Shown: in pieces, positions 1 through 8,200 of the stretch | Layout of the letters: each line of letters begins with the position of its first letter | How positions within the stretch are numbered: position 1 is the first letter of the stretch | Assembly (NCBI GenBank): GCA_035653615.1 | Contig: DASRBN010000008.1 | Location: 1 to 64,000 of the forward strand | From: Ktedonobacteraceae bacterium | Lineage (GTDB): Bacteria; Chloroflexota; Ktedonobacteria; Ktedonobacterales; Ktedonobacteraceae | Length of the DNA: 64,000 nucleotides | Direction: 5' to 3' | Made by a program: the position numbers and the translations under genes | Notes under the pieces: generated by a model | Told to the model about the DNA's origin: nothing | Seen by the model: the letters and a program-made list of their open reading frames with translations, nothing else | Databases searched by the model: none

Positions 1-2
1 CG

Positions 3-131
3 GGAGCGACGGCCTTTTGTCGCATCCGCGGTTATTTGTCGACGTTGCGCAAGCAGGGCGTGGATCTGCTTTCTGCTTTGGAGGCCACGTTGCGCGGTCA
101 TCCTGTCCTTCCTTCATTTCAGACTACCTGA
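3..131 (+). CDS. IS66-like transposase, C-terminal end (partial)
   Basis: Frame 3 is open from the window edge to a TGA at 129-131 and reads CRIRGYLSTLRKQG, then LLSALEATLRGHP. This resembles the C-terminal tail of IS66-family transposases, where an 'R-I-R-G-Y-x-S-T-x-R-K-Q-G' stretch precedes the stop. Only about 42 residues are visible, so the family call rests on one short motif. The rest of the element would lie to the left of the window. I see no clear terminal inverted repeat between 132 and 222, so the right end of the element cannot be placed. Confidence 0.55.
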   Translation, partial: GATAFCRIRGYLSTLRKQGVDLLSALEATLRGHPVLPSFQTT

Positions 132-222
132 GTAGTTACAAAAATTTAAGGGATATTGCTAATAATTAAGCATTTTATATGATGAATAAATCGGTGAAAT
201 TTGAAGAAGTCCGAGAGATAGG

Positions 223-2907
223 CTACACGCCCTCGATAACATCGGATGGCTCAGTATCCTCTTCGGCATCCAGTGGCACTTCCTCGTCACCGACGCGAGC
301 GACCATCGATGGAACGGTACGGCTCTGAATGATGATGCCACGAATCAAGGAGAGGGAAGCCTGCGCGAGCTTCGGACGAAGCTGTTCCAGGCGTTCGCGG
401 TAGAGCGCCAGCTGCTCGGCCTGCCTTCTTGCGCGTTTGAGGGCGGATTTTGAGCCAGGCATGTCATGCTGAGCGAAGCGAAGCATCTCCGCCTCAGACC
501 CAGGCATGTCATGCTGAGCGAAGCGAAGCATCTCCGCCTCATTTTGCTGCCAGATATCGCGTGCATCCAGCACCTGGCCCACGGCTGCCTGTACCTGCTG
601 CAAGAGGTCGATGGTCTGGTTGAGCAGCATCAGGAGATCGCCTTCGGCCAGATCGATGCGGCGCAACAGGCCGTTGAGGGACATGCCGCGCGACCAGGAG
701 AGGGCCACACCATGAAAATCGGGGATGATGTTGGGGGTAATGCTGATGTGTGCCTGTTGCTCGATGTCATGGATGTTTTGCATGATGCGCCAGAGTTCGC
801 GGCGTACCTGCACCAGGTGGGCATTCAAGACATTGCGATTGTTGAGGCGGCGGTCGTTGTCGAAGGTGAACCAGCTGCACACGTCGGCCAGTTCACCCGG
901 CGAGAGTTCATCCAGCACACCGGCCACAATCATTTCGACGATGGCGAGTCCGGCCTGGTGGAAGATGCTGCGCAGCAAGCGCCCCTTGATTGTCAGCTGG
1001 TCATCCTGGTCGATATAATTGAGCGTGCGCAGGGTGAAGACGGTGCCGTCAAGCTCGGCGGCACCGGCGCGGCTCAATGGGTAAGCTCCAATCCTTTTGC
1101 GCCTTTTTTCCAGCGCTTCTATCGCGCCCTGGGAAGCGAGGCCTTTCTTTTTGCCCGCCTTCTTGCCCTTCTGCTGGCGCGCCTCCAATCGCTCAAGCCG
1201 CGTCATCTCGCGTTGCTCCCACAGGACGTAGCGTTGATATTCGCGCAGGCTCGAAGCGCAGATACGGCGCAGGTGTTTGATATCACCTGGACGCCACAGG
1301 TTGAGGACGGAGTTGTAGCGAATGACGAATGACGAGGTGACGGGCAGCAATTCGCCGGTGATGCGCTGGAACGAGTCCTCGAACGGCTCCCACGGCGAAT
1401 AAGGGATCACGGCCGCTCCATGGACATCCATGCCGCGCCGCCCCGCACGTCCGGTCAGCTGGCGATATTCATTGGGAGTCAGCAGGCGCATTTCCTGGCC
1501 ATCGAATTTACTGAGACTGCCAACGACAACCGCGCGGGCGGGCATATTGATGCCGAGAGCGAGGGTATCGGTGGCGAAGACGGCGCGCAGGTAGCCGCGG
1601 GCGAAAAGCGTCTCCACCAGCACCTTGAGTCCTGGCAGCAATCCAGCATGGTGAAAGGCCAGGCCGCGCGGCAAAATATCGGCCAGCGCGTGGACCTGCT
1701 GCAAGGTGCGGTCTTCTTTGGGCAGGTGCTCGAGCCAGATGTCGATCTCTTCTTTGATGCGCACCTGCTCCTCCGGCGTGGTAAAGAGATGCAGCGCGGC
1801 ACCCATGGCGGCTTCTTCAACGACCTTACGCCCCGGCAGGAAGTAGAGGCAGGGCAAGAGATCAGCGTCGCGCAGGGCGGTGAGGACTTCGCCAGGCTCA
1901 GGCGTCTTATGCTCTACCGGGCGTCTGGGCCTGCGTTCGCCTTCTACCTTTGCCTCGTTACGATTCTCTGCTGTAATGTCGTTGCCATCTGCGTCGTTCG
2001 TAGCATCCTGGGAGCGCGAGGCCGATGAATCGACGGTGGGCGCGATGAATCGGCCCCTACGGCCCCGCCGGTAGTTCCATTCGTCTTCATCCTCTTCATC
2101 CTCTTCATCGTAGCCGAATTTGTAGCGTCGATTGCGACCCATGAGCATAGCGGCGCGTGCCTCACCGCCAACGTTGGGGAAGCGATTGACGCGATTGCCG
2201 GCGGCGTCCTGCACCAGGTACAGTTTGCCATCGAGGAAGTAATAGTGGTCCAGTGGCACGGCACGCTCTTCATGGACGACGAGGGAGACAGGACGATGTA
2301 CGCGACTGATCCAATCGGCCAGGTCCTGGGCATTGCTGACGGTGGCGGAAAGCCCGACCAGCTGCACGTTGGGCGGCGAACAGATGATCGCCTCCTCCCA
2401 CACGGGGCCGCGTTCGATATCGCTGAGGTAGTGCAGTTCATCGAAGACAATGTAGCCGACATCTCCCAGCGTGGAAGAGTTGCCGGCTTCCCCTTCCGCG
2501 AAACGGTCGCCGCCATCTTCCAGCAGCATGTTGCGATAGACCTCCGTCGTCATAATGACGATAGAGGCGCGGCTGTGTTCCACGATATCGCCGGTAACCA
2601 GGCCCACGGCATCCTGACCATACTGGGCGCGCAGGTCGCGAAACTTCTGATTGGAGAGCGCCTTGAGAGGGGTCGTATAGATGACACGCTGGTTCTGTTG
2701 CTGCGCGCGCCAGATAGCGTATTCGGCGATGAGTGTTTTGCCGGTACCGGTGGGCGCGGCAACCAGCACCGAACGGTTTTCCGCGAGATGGATAATGGCC
2801 TCTATTTGAAAAGGATCGAGGGGAAACGGGTAACGCGCCGCAAACGCTTCAATTTCCTGCTGAATCTCAGGCCCTATTCCTGCCTGTCCGTCCATGGTTT
2901 CTTTCAT
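223..2907 (-). CDS. Ski2/Mtr4-like (HelY-type) superfamily 2 RNA helicase
   Basis: 894 aa. Walker A APTGTGKT is at residues 51-58 and the DEAD-box equivalent DELH at 156-159. The C-terminal helicase lobe carries FATDTLALGINMPAR and QLTGRAGRRGMD (motifs V and VI), as in Ski2-like helicases. The C-terminal third resembles the DSHCT/rRNA-processing arch region. Family members unwind structured RNA with ATP, so a role in RNA turnover is the likely job. Two oddities lie inside the frame: a GRFIAPTVDS stretch near residues 283-296 encoded by the 42-bp palindromic element, and a tandem 15-residue repeat (EAEMLRFAQHDMPGS twice) near 789-818. The acidic low-complexity stretch EEDEEDEDE precedes the first insertion. 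ATG at 2907 is used; ATG at 2895 is an alternative. Confidence 0.9.
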   Translation of the reverse strand: MKETMDGQAGIGPEIQQEIEAFAARYPFPLDPFQIEAIIHLAENRSVLVAAPTGTGKTLIAEYAIWRAQQQNQRVIYTTPLKALSNQKFRDLRAQYGQDAVGLVTGDIVEHSRASIVIMTTEVYRNMLLEDGGDRFAEGEAGNSSTLGDVGYIVFDELHYLSDIERGPVWEEAIICSPPNVQLVGLSATVSNAQDLADWISRVHRPVSLVVHEERAVPLDHYYFLDGKLYLVQDAAGNRVNRFPNVGGEARAAMLMGRNRRYKFGYDEEDEEDEDEWNYRRGRRGRFIAPTVDSSASRSQDATNDADGNDITAENRNEAKVEGERRPRRPVEHKTPEPGEVLTALRDADLLPCLYFLPGRKVVEEAAMGAALHLFTTPEEQVRIKEEIDIWLEHLPKEDRTLQQVHALADILPRGLAFHHAGLLPGLKVLVETLFARGYLRAVFATDTLALGINMPARAVVVGSLSKFDGQEMRLLTPNEYRQLTGRAGRRGMDVHGAAVIPYSPWEPFEDSFQRITGELLPVTSSFVIRYNSVLNLWRPGDIKHLRRICASSLREYQRYVLWEQREMTRLERLEARQQKGKKAGKKKGLASQGAIEALEKRRKRIGAYPLSRAGAAELDGTVFTLRTLNYIDQDDQLTIKGRLLRSIFHQAGLAIVEMIVAGVLDELSPGELADVCSWFTFDNDRRLNNRNVLNAHLVQVRRELWRIMQNIHDIEQQAHISITPNIIPDFHGVALSWSRGMSLNGLLRRIDLAEGDLLMLLNQTIDLLQQVQAAVGQVLDARDIWQQNEAEMLRFAQHDMPGSEAEMLRFAQHDMPGSKSALKRARRQAEQLALYRERLEQLRPKLAQASLSLIRGIIIQSRTVPSMVARVGDEEVPLDAEEDTEPSDVIEGV
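455..544. repeat. 45-bp tandem direct repeat inside the helicase gene
   Basis: Two copies with a 45-base period start at 455 and 500 with CCAGGCATGTCATGCTGAGC and are nearly identical. Both are read in frame by the helicase gene, giving EAEMLRFAQHDMPGS twice. The core ATGTCATGCTGAGCG matches the arms of the hairpin at 27312-27389, so it belongs to a dispersed repeat family of this genome. Confidence 0.9.
2020..2060 (-). repeat. 42-bp palindromic element, copy inside helicase gene
   Basis: On the minus strand it reads GTAGGGGCCGATTCATCGCG, then CCCACCGTCGATTCATCGGCC. It matches copies at 7173-7214, 47246-47287 and 58216-58257. The helicase gene reads it as RGRFIAPTVDSSA, a different reading frame from the one used in galK and the kinase. 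Confidence 0.85.
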
Positions 2908-3002
2908 TTCACGTTTCTAACAGCTACAATCTTCATTGTTTTCATTGTAGCACCTTGCCTGCATATGGACAAGCCGCCGAATAGCACCTCCAGGGTGATA
3001 GA

Positions 3003-4166
3003 TTACGCGATTCTACCCTTGGGGACGGTAAGGACGATGGCGGCATTGAGGGTTTCCATAGCCGAGCTCTGGCGGTTGGCCTGCGATCTATCAAATGGAC
3101 CATCCCAGTGCAGCCCGAAATTGTTCGAGCTATCGCGGTTATACACGCAGATGGCGCTGGCATTCTTCAGGATAAAATCTCTATACGTCGTCTTTCCATC
3201 TACCGTATAGAGGTAATAAAGGTTTTCCATGAAGATGCCTTTAAATATAGCTCCATCATCGTCACAATCGCCGGTTGGCTCGCAGCCCTTTTCGTAGAGA
3301 ATACCGTTGCCGTCGACGTTGGTGAGCATATTGGCGTCGGCGATCGCTTCGGCCCGGGATAAATAGGATACATCACCGCTAATCTTATACATGTCGGCCA
3401 GGCCGCCGAGGATAACGCCTTGATTATATGTCCAGGTATTCTCGCCATTGTTCTGGCAGCTCTTGCCATCTATTGCTAACCCGTCGTTGACCAGGTCCGA
3501 AGAGTTGGTCAGGCCGCTGCTTTTGAACCACTGCCATTCCCTGTTTGCCCAATCAATGTAGCTGGCATGGTAACGTCCTCCGCCTGCCACATCACCCGGC
3601 GTACGCTGGTGAAGGCGCGCGGCGATAGTGAGGAATAGTTCATTAGGGATGGCATTTTTGTAGGTCCTGGCCTTGTCCCACCAGAGGCCACCCCCGCACC
3701 TGGAGTCCCATCCGCCCGCCATATCCTTGAAGATAGACTTTGCCGTGTTGAGGTATTCACGGTTGCCTGTCAGATCATAGGCCTTGATCCAGGTGATGGC
3801 CCACCAGCCCTCGTCATCATAGTAGCCATTGAGAAAGCCGGTAAATTTATCGGCATTGAACGTTGTGGCGATATCATCTGTGTAGATAGTGGATGCGCGC
3901 GATGAGTAATCGATGACCGTCCCCAGGGCTACCGCCTGCTGCCACCAGAGCGTATCCAACCATCCTCCGCTGGTCACATTATACATGCTTTGTAATGCTA
4001 CGATGCCGCTATCCGCGTAAGCACGATAGCTGCCATTGAGCGGATAGACCTGGTCCGTCATGCTGTCCATGATCAAGAGCCGGAGGCCGAAGATTGGGAT
4101 GAGAAGGCACACAAATAGGAGGATTCTCTTGAAGGTATTCCAGAAATTGGCACTGCTTGCAGGCAC
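3003..4166 (-). CDS. Glycoside hydrolase family 76 (alpha-1,6-mannanase type), membrane-anchored or secreted
   Basis: About 387 aa. A hydrophobic segment (ILLFVCLLIPIFGLRLLI) near residues 15-33 suggests a signal anchor. The body matches GH76: YYDDEGWWAITWIKAY holds the Asp-Asp pair (about residues 117-118) that serves as catalytic residues in this (alpha/alpha)6-barrel family, and later GGGLWWD and KNAIPNELFL are family-typical. GH76 enzymes cut alpha-1,6-mannan, for example of fungal walls. I place the start at the GTG at 4166 because AAAGGA lies six bases upstream; a TTG at 4172 is the alternative. A small inverted repeat (CTACAAT/ATTGTAG, 2924-2950) sits between its end and the helicase start. 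Confidence 0.85.
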   Translation of the reverse strand: MPASSANFWNTFKRILLFVCLLIPIFGLRLLIMDSMTDQVYPLNGSYRAYADSGIVALQSMYNVTSGGWLDTLWWQQAVALGTVIDYSSRASTIYTDDIATTFNADKFTGFLNGYYDDEGWWAITWIKAYDLTGNREYLNTAKSIFKDMAGGWDSRCGGGLWWDKARTYKNAIPNELFLTIAARLHQRTPGDVAGGGRYHASYIDWANREWQWFKSSGLTNSSDLVNDGLAIDGKSCQNNGENTWTYNQGVILGGLADMYKISGDVSYLSRAEAIADANMLTNVDGNGILYEKGCEPTGDCDDDGAIFKGIFMENLYYLYTVDGKTTYRDFILKNASAICVYNRDSSNNFGLHWDGPFDRSQANRQSSAMETLNAAIVLTVPKGRIA

Positions 4167-4375
4167 ACTCAATCCTTTCCAGGACTTACAGTCTGAATCT
4201 CTTCTGTTCAGAAGAACAGTATAACATATATTGATGTGATTTCGGGCAAGATGAGATAGTTGTACTGGTTGAAACCTTTTCGCAACGGTTCCGGTATTAC
4301 ATCAGAGAAGTCGGGAAGATGGATGAGGCCATGATTGCAACCCGATACATAACGATAGAATGGAGAGATTTGAGC

Positions 4376-5251
4376 ATGTCTTGTCATTCCTGCGGAACGT
4401 TGCTCCCGTCGAACGCGAGGTTTTGCCCCAACTGCGGCGAGGTAAGCGAGCAGACTTCGCCCCAGGTGACGACAAGGGATTACCTGTCCTCCAGGCAGGG
4501 TTCCCCTACAGACCCTCTGGCACAGAGATCGTCTCGCCGCTTCTCAAGGGCTCTTGTCATCCTGATTCCTGTCCTTATACTTGTCCTGGTGGGGGCGGGC
4601 CTGCTTATTTACAATGCGAACGCTTCCTCTGTTCATCTCCAGCATACTGCGAGAACAGCACAGGCACCAGGCGCTGTCCCTACAGAGGTGGTAGGAAACC
4701 CATATACTCATACTGGAAAGCTGGCGTTTACCGATCCGCTGGCCGCCAACAACGGGAGCCAGCAATGGGACGTGAATAGGAATTGCGCATTTAAAGGCGG
4801 CGCATACCATGTAATTGCGCCGGACCCGCGCTTCTCCGACTACTGTACAGCCAACGCCACCAACTTCAGCAACTTCGCTTTCGAGGTTTCGATGAAGATC
4901 ATCCAGGGAGATGCGGGTGGTATCCTCCTGCGCGTTGAGAACACGAATCCAAACCAGTTTTACGATTTCTATGTGGGACAGAATGGAACCTATGGATTTG
5001 AGGTTGTGAATGGCTCGAAATTCTCGGTCTTGAAAGGAGGGACAAGCCCGGCAATCCGCCAGGGCTTGAACGCGGTGAACGTTCTCGGAGTTGTCGCGCA
5101 AGGCAGCAGCATGACGCTCTACGTGAATCAGCAGCGTATAGCCAGCGTAACCGACCCAGGCTATCATTCGGGTCAAATAGGCGTCTACGCCGTCGTTTAC
5201 AGCCATGCGACAGAAGTAGCTTTCAGCAATGCCAGGCTATGGACACTTTGA
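4376..5251 (+). CDS. Zinc-ribbon membrane protein with extracellular concanavalin/LamG-like domain
   Basis: 291 aa. The N-terminus CHSCGTLLPSNARFCPNCGE is a two-CxxC zinc ribbon, followed by a polar linker and one transmembrane segment (ALVILIPVLILVLVGAGLLI). The outer part (about 190 aa) has the beta-rich pattern of DUF1080/LamG-type jelly-roll domains (GGILLRVENTNPNQFYDFYV, YHSGQIGVYA). Binding partner and substrate cannot be told. ATG at 4376 is chosen because it begins just before the zinc ribbon and has GGAGAG upstream; a start at 4319 would add 19 poorly structured residues. Confidence 0.7.
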   Translation: MSCHSCGTLLPSNARFCPNCGEVSEQTSPQVTTRDYLSSRQGSPTDPLAQRSSRRFSRALVILIPVLILVLVGAGLLIYNANASSVHLQHTARTAQAPGAVPTEVVGNPYTHTGKLAFTDPLAANNGSQQWDVNRNCAFKGGAYHVIAPDPRFSDYCTANATNFSNFAFEVSMKIIQGDAGGILLRVENTNPNQFYDFYVGQNGTYGFEVVNGSKFSVLKGGTSPAIRQGLNAVNVLGVVAQGSSMTLYVNQQRIASVTDPGYHSGQIGVYAVVYSHATEVAFSNARLWTL

Positions 5252-5526
5252 GGCAACACGCACCGGTAGGAGTGGGGGTTGTGGTGGACGTGGGGTGGGG
5301 GAGTTTACTCCGCCCTACTCGTTGGTTGCCGGTCTGCACGCTTCGAATTTTAGCTGGGAATACGATAGGGAATTCTTTTGTTTACATAAATGAAGAGCGA
5401 TGAGCTCTACATTCGACATTACTTTCCAATCTTCTTATCCCCCATGAACCCTGACTTTGTAATCCCTGGTTCATGGCATTCCCTTTTCCAGAAGAGGATT
5501 ACTGATTACAGAAAGGAGCGGGGCGA
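5252..5526. other. Intergenic region / rho leader
   Basis: A stretch of 275 bases between the zinc-ribbon gene and the rho leader ORF. It begins with a G-rich run (GTGGTGGACGTGGGGTGGGG) and a small GGAGTTTACTCC hairpin near 5310. No convincing intrinsic terminator, RNA family or clean promoter was recognised. In other bacteria rho autoregulates through its leader, so this RNA could have that role. Confidence 0.4.
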
Positions 5527-5568
5527 ATGGGTAACCCTACTGCTTCGCCCTCGATACATACCTTATGA
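5527..5568 (+). CDS. 13-codon leader ORF overlapping the rho start (RhoL-like candidate)
   Basis: ATG at 5527 is preceded by a strong ribosome binding site, AAAGGAG at 5512-5518, with 8-base spacing. It encodes [13 protein letters not shown] and stops at TGA 5566-5568, overlapping the rho ATG (5565-5567) as ATGA. The rho start itself has no good Shine-Dalgarno, so translation of rho is probably coupled to this leader. A leader peptide precedes rho in E. coli (rhoL); whether this one is related is unknown. Confidence 0.55.
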   Translation: MGNPTASPSIHTL

Positions 5569-6890
5569 CAAACACAGATGTAAGAAACCGGCGACTACTA
5601 CAGCATGCCGATTCATCCAGCACAGAGTACGCCGGCGGGCGACCACAAGGATACGCCCCTATCACAGAACCTTACACTCGTACTCAAGATGTTGAGCGAA
5701 GCGATCTTGAAACGCTTGAAAACCAGAACGCTGCTGCTCGCGAGCAGCAGGCGGTTCCCGATTCACAGAATGCATTCTTTGGATCCGGCGTACTGGACAT
5801 CGTATCTGATGGGTTTGGCTTCCTGCGCGCGGAACGGTTCTTGCCGGGGCCAATGGATGTCTACGTCTCCGCGTCGCAAATCCGGCGCTTCAATTTGCGC
5901 CAGGGTGACCTGGTTGCAGGCCAGATTCGACCCCCCAAAGATCGCGAACAATTCGCAGGCTTGCTGCGAGTGGAGGCAGTCAATGGGCTTGATCCTGAAG
6001 TGACGCGGAATCGCCCCCACTTCGATAGCTTGACGCCCATTTTTCCACGCGAGCAGTTTGATCTGGAGACAACTCCCGGCAATTTGTCGGGCCGCCTGAT
6101 CAACCTGGTTGCTCCGATTGGCCGCGGGCAGCGTGGATTGATCGTTTCTCCTCCTAAGGCCGGCAAAACCATGCTGCTCAAATCCATCGCCAATTCCATC
6201 ACCCAGAATCATCCCGATGTCTACCTGCTGGTAGCCCTGATCGGTGAGCGGCCAGAAGAGGTTACCGACCTGAAGCGCTCCGTACAGGGAGAGGTGGTCA
6301 GTTCCACTTTCGATGAGCCGACCGAGGCGCATACACGCCTGGCCGAGATGGTACTGGAGCATGCCAAACGCCTGGTGGAATCAGGACTGGACGTAGTGGT
6401 ATTGCTGGATAGCCTGACGCGCCTGAGCCGGGCTTATAACCTGGCAGTGGAACCGAGCGGGCGCAGTTTATCCGGTGGTCTTGATCCCGCCGCGCTGGTA
6501 TTGCCGAAACACTTCTTCGGCGCCGCACGCAAGATCGAGGAGGGCGGTAGCCTGACGATTATCGCGACCGCGCTGGTAGATACGGGCAGCCGCATGGATG
6601 ATGTAATCTACGAGGAGTTTAAGGGCACCGGCAACATGGAACTGGTGCTGAACCGCAAACTGGCCGAGCGGCGCATCTTCCCCGCTATCGACATCTCGCT
6701 TTCCGGCACGCGCCGCGAGGAGCTGCTCTACGACGACCAGACATACCGGGCCGTCATCACCATGCGTCGTATGTTCTCCACGCTGAGCGAGCAACGAGGG
6801 TTGGAGGCAATGGAAGCATTCCTGCAACAGATGTCCAAAACCAGGAACAACGTCGAGTTCCTGGCAACGCTCAAGAAGGGCATGGCATAA
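5565..6890 (+). CDS. rho: Transcription termination factor Rho
   Basis: 441 aa. The CSD-type RNA-binding domain ([18 protein letters not shown], about residues 73-90) is followed by the RecA-like ATPase: Walker A SPPKAGKT at 195-202, [10 protein letters not shown], Walker [17 protein letters not shown], and the Q/R-loop region [12 protein letters not shown]...[15 protein letters not shown]. Rho loads on nascent RNA and stops transcription with ATP. The first 70 residues are hydrophilic and lack a recognisable Rho_N helix bundle. Translation probably depends on the overlapping 13-codon leader. The ORF ends in TAATAA and is followed by a long hairpin before galK. Confidence 0.97.
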   Translation: MTNTDVRNRRLLQHADSSSTEYAGGRPQGYAPITEPYTRTQDVERSDLETLENQNAAAREQQAVPDSQNAFFGSGVLDIVSDGFGFLRAERFLPGPMDVYVSASQIRRFNLRQGDLVAGQIRPPKDREQFAGLLRVEAVNGLDPEVTRNRPHFDSLTPIFPREQFDLETTPGNLSGRLINLVAPIGRGQRGLIVSPPKAGKTMLLKSIANSITQNHPDVYLLVALIGERPEEVTDLKRSVQGEVVSSTFDEPTEAHTRLAEMVLEHAKRLVESGLDVVVLLDSLTRLSRAYNLAVEPSGRSLSGGLDPAALVLPKHFFGAARKIEEGGSLTIIATALVDTGSRMDDVIYEEFKGTGNMELVLNRKLAERRIFPAIDISLSGTRREELLYDDQTYRAVITMRRMFSTLSEQRGLEAMEAFLQQMSKTRNNVEFLATLKKGMA

Positions 6891-6925
6891 TAAACAAATA
6901 AGAAAGTTCAAGACTGGCAAGATAG

Positions 6926-6977
6926 TGTTTAGGGCGACCGCCAGGGTAGGCGCGCCCCCTGGCGGTTGCCCTAAACA
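6926..6977. terminator. 21-bp stem hairpin between rho and galK
   Basis: Left arm 6926-6946 (TGTTTAGGGCGACCGCCAGGG) pairs with right arm 6957-6977, with a 10-base loop and a single G-U pair. There is no U-run after it; the galK ribosome site AAGGAG follows at once. It could act as a terminator or RNA-stabilising stem, or be a REP-type repeat: AGGGC(A/G)ACCG recurs in the palindrome at 51118-51185. Confidence 0.7.
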
Positions 6978-6989
6978 AGGAGAACATCA

Positions 6990-8171
6990 ATGCGGCCTAT
7001 CGAGCAGCGAGCGGCACAGGCATATCGCGAGCAGTTTGGCGAAGAGCCGGTGTTGATTGCGAGCGCGCCGGGGCGGATCAATCTGATCGGAGAGCATACC
7101 GATTATAATGAAGGGTTTGTGCTGCCGTGCGCGGTAAGCCGGCGCGTAGCCGTGGCCATTGGACTCCTACGGGTAGGGGCCGATTTATCGCGCCCAGCGC
7201 CGATTCATCAGCCCGGTGAGACATGGCTCTATTCGACGGATTTTCAGGAGCTTCGCGCGCTTACAGAACAAAAGGTGGGATCCTGGGCCGACTACCCGAG
7301 CGGCGTGGTATGGGCATTGAAGGAGCAAGGCCATGCTATCCCGGCATTTCAGGGCGCATTTGCCGGCGATGTGCCGCTGGGAAGTGGGCTTTCTTCCTCC
7401 GCGGCGATAGAGGCCGCAACCGCGCTGGCACTCGCCGCGTACTTCCATCTCGATATTTCACGCAAAGACCTGGCGGTACTCTGCCGCCGAGCCGAAAATG
7501 CTTTTGTGGGCGTCAATAGCGGCATTATGGATCAATATGCCTCGCTGCTGTGCAGGGAAGGGATGGCGCTGCTAATCGATTGCCGCTCGCTTGAAGCGCA
7601 GCAGGTCCCTCTAGACCTGGCAAGCGCCGGTTTGACGCTCCTCGTCTGTGATACGCGAGTTTCACGCAAGCTGGGGGACACGGGATATAATGCCAGGCGC
7701 AAAGTAGCTGAACAGGCGGCATCAACGCTGGGCGTAAAACAGTTGCGAGACGCAAAGGTGTCAGACCTGGACAGGCTCGCGGGCGAGGAGTTGCGGCGCG
7801 CCCGGCACGTGGTTACCGAAAATGAACGCGTGTTGCAGGCTGTTGAGGCTTTGCGGCGACAAGATTTTACGCGCTTCGGTGAATTGATGTACGAGTCACA
7901 TCGTTCCATGCGCGATGATTACGAAATTTCGACGCCGGAACTGGATACGTTCGTGGAACTGGCAGCGCGGGCCGGCGCGCTGGGGGCGAGGCTAACGGGA
8001 GCGGGCTTCGGCGGCAGCGCGATTGCTTTGATGAAGCAGGCCGACGTGGAAGGGCTGAAATCAACGGCGCTGCGCCATTTCGAGCGGCGAGGGTTTAAAT
8101 TGCCGGTGTTCCACGTATTTTCGCCTGCCGCGGGAGCCGGGGTCGTTTTGAACGCCAAAAAGGCGGAATGA
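6990..8171 (+). CDS. galK: Galactokinase
   Basis: 393 aa GHMP kinase. GRINLIGEHTDYNEGFVLP (residues 29-47) is the galactokinase signature, PLGSGLSSSAAIEAA the ATP-binding GHMP loop, and MDQYASLLC and GARLTGAGFGG complete the fold. It phosphorylates galactose to galactose-1-phosphate in the Leloir pathway; galT and galE are not in the window. AAGGAG lies 8 bases before the ATG. Residues about 61-75 (RVGADLSRPAPIHQP) are an insertion between the strands 'RRVAVAIG' and 'WLYSTDF', which are nearly adjacent in other galactokinases. This stretch is encoded exactly by the palindromic element at 7173-7214. Confidence 0.95.
   Translation: MRPIEQRAAQAYREQFGEEPVLIASAPGRINLIGEHTDYNEGFVLPCAVSRRVAVAIGLLRVGADLSRPAPIHQPGETWLYSTDFQELRALTEQKVGSWADYPSGVVWALKEQGHAIPAFQGAFAGDVPLGSGLSSSAAIEAATALALAAYFHLDISRKDLAVLCRRAENAFVGVNSGIMDQYASLLCREGMALLIDCRSLEAQQVPLDLASAGLTLLVCDTRVSRKLGDTGYNARRKVAEQAASTLGVKQLRDAKVSDLDRLAGEELRRARHVVTENERVLQAVEALRRQDFTRFGELMYESHRSMRDDYEISTPELDTFVELAARAGALGARLTGAGFGGSAIALMKQADVEGLKSTALRHFERRGFKLPVFHVFSPAAGAGVVLNAKKAE
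7173..7214 (+). repeat. 42-bp palindromic element, in-frame copy inside galK
   Basis: GTAGGGGCCGATTTATCGCG followed by CCCAGCGCCGATTCATCAGCCC. It is read by galK as VGADLSRPAPIHQP. The copy in the kinase gene at 58216-58257 is read in the same frame as [14 protein letters not shown]. Confidence 0.85.
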
Positions 8172-8200
8172 TTGAATAGCGTTGGAAAAAATTTGGCAAC

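Noticed and set aside
466-1332. 288-aa plus-strand frame starting with two MLSEAKHLRL repeats
   Set aside because: It is antisense to the helicase gene; the repeat peptide comes from the other strand of the 45-bp tandem repeat.
2245-3210. 321-aa plus-strand frame
   Set aside because: Antisense to the helicase start and the glycosidase end; no ribosome site and no family pattern.
5690-5712. GTTGAGCGAAGCGATCTTG in rho, resembling the ATGTCATTCTGAG repeat
   Set aside because: Only about a dozen bases match, and the rest of the repeat is absent; probably chance.
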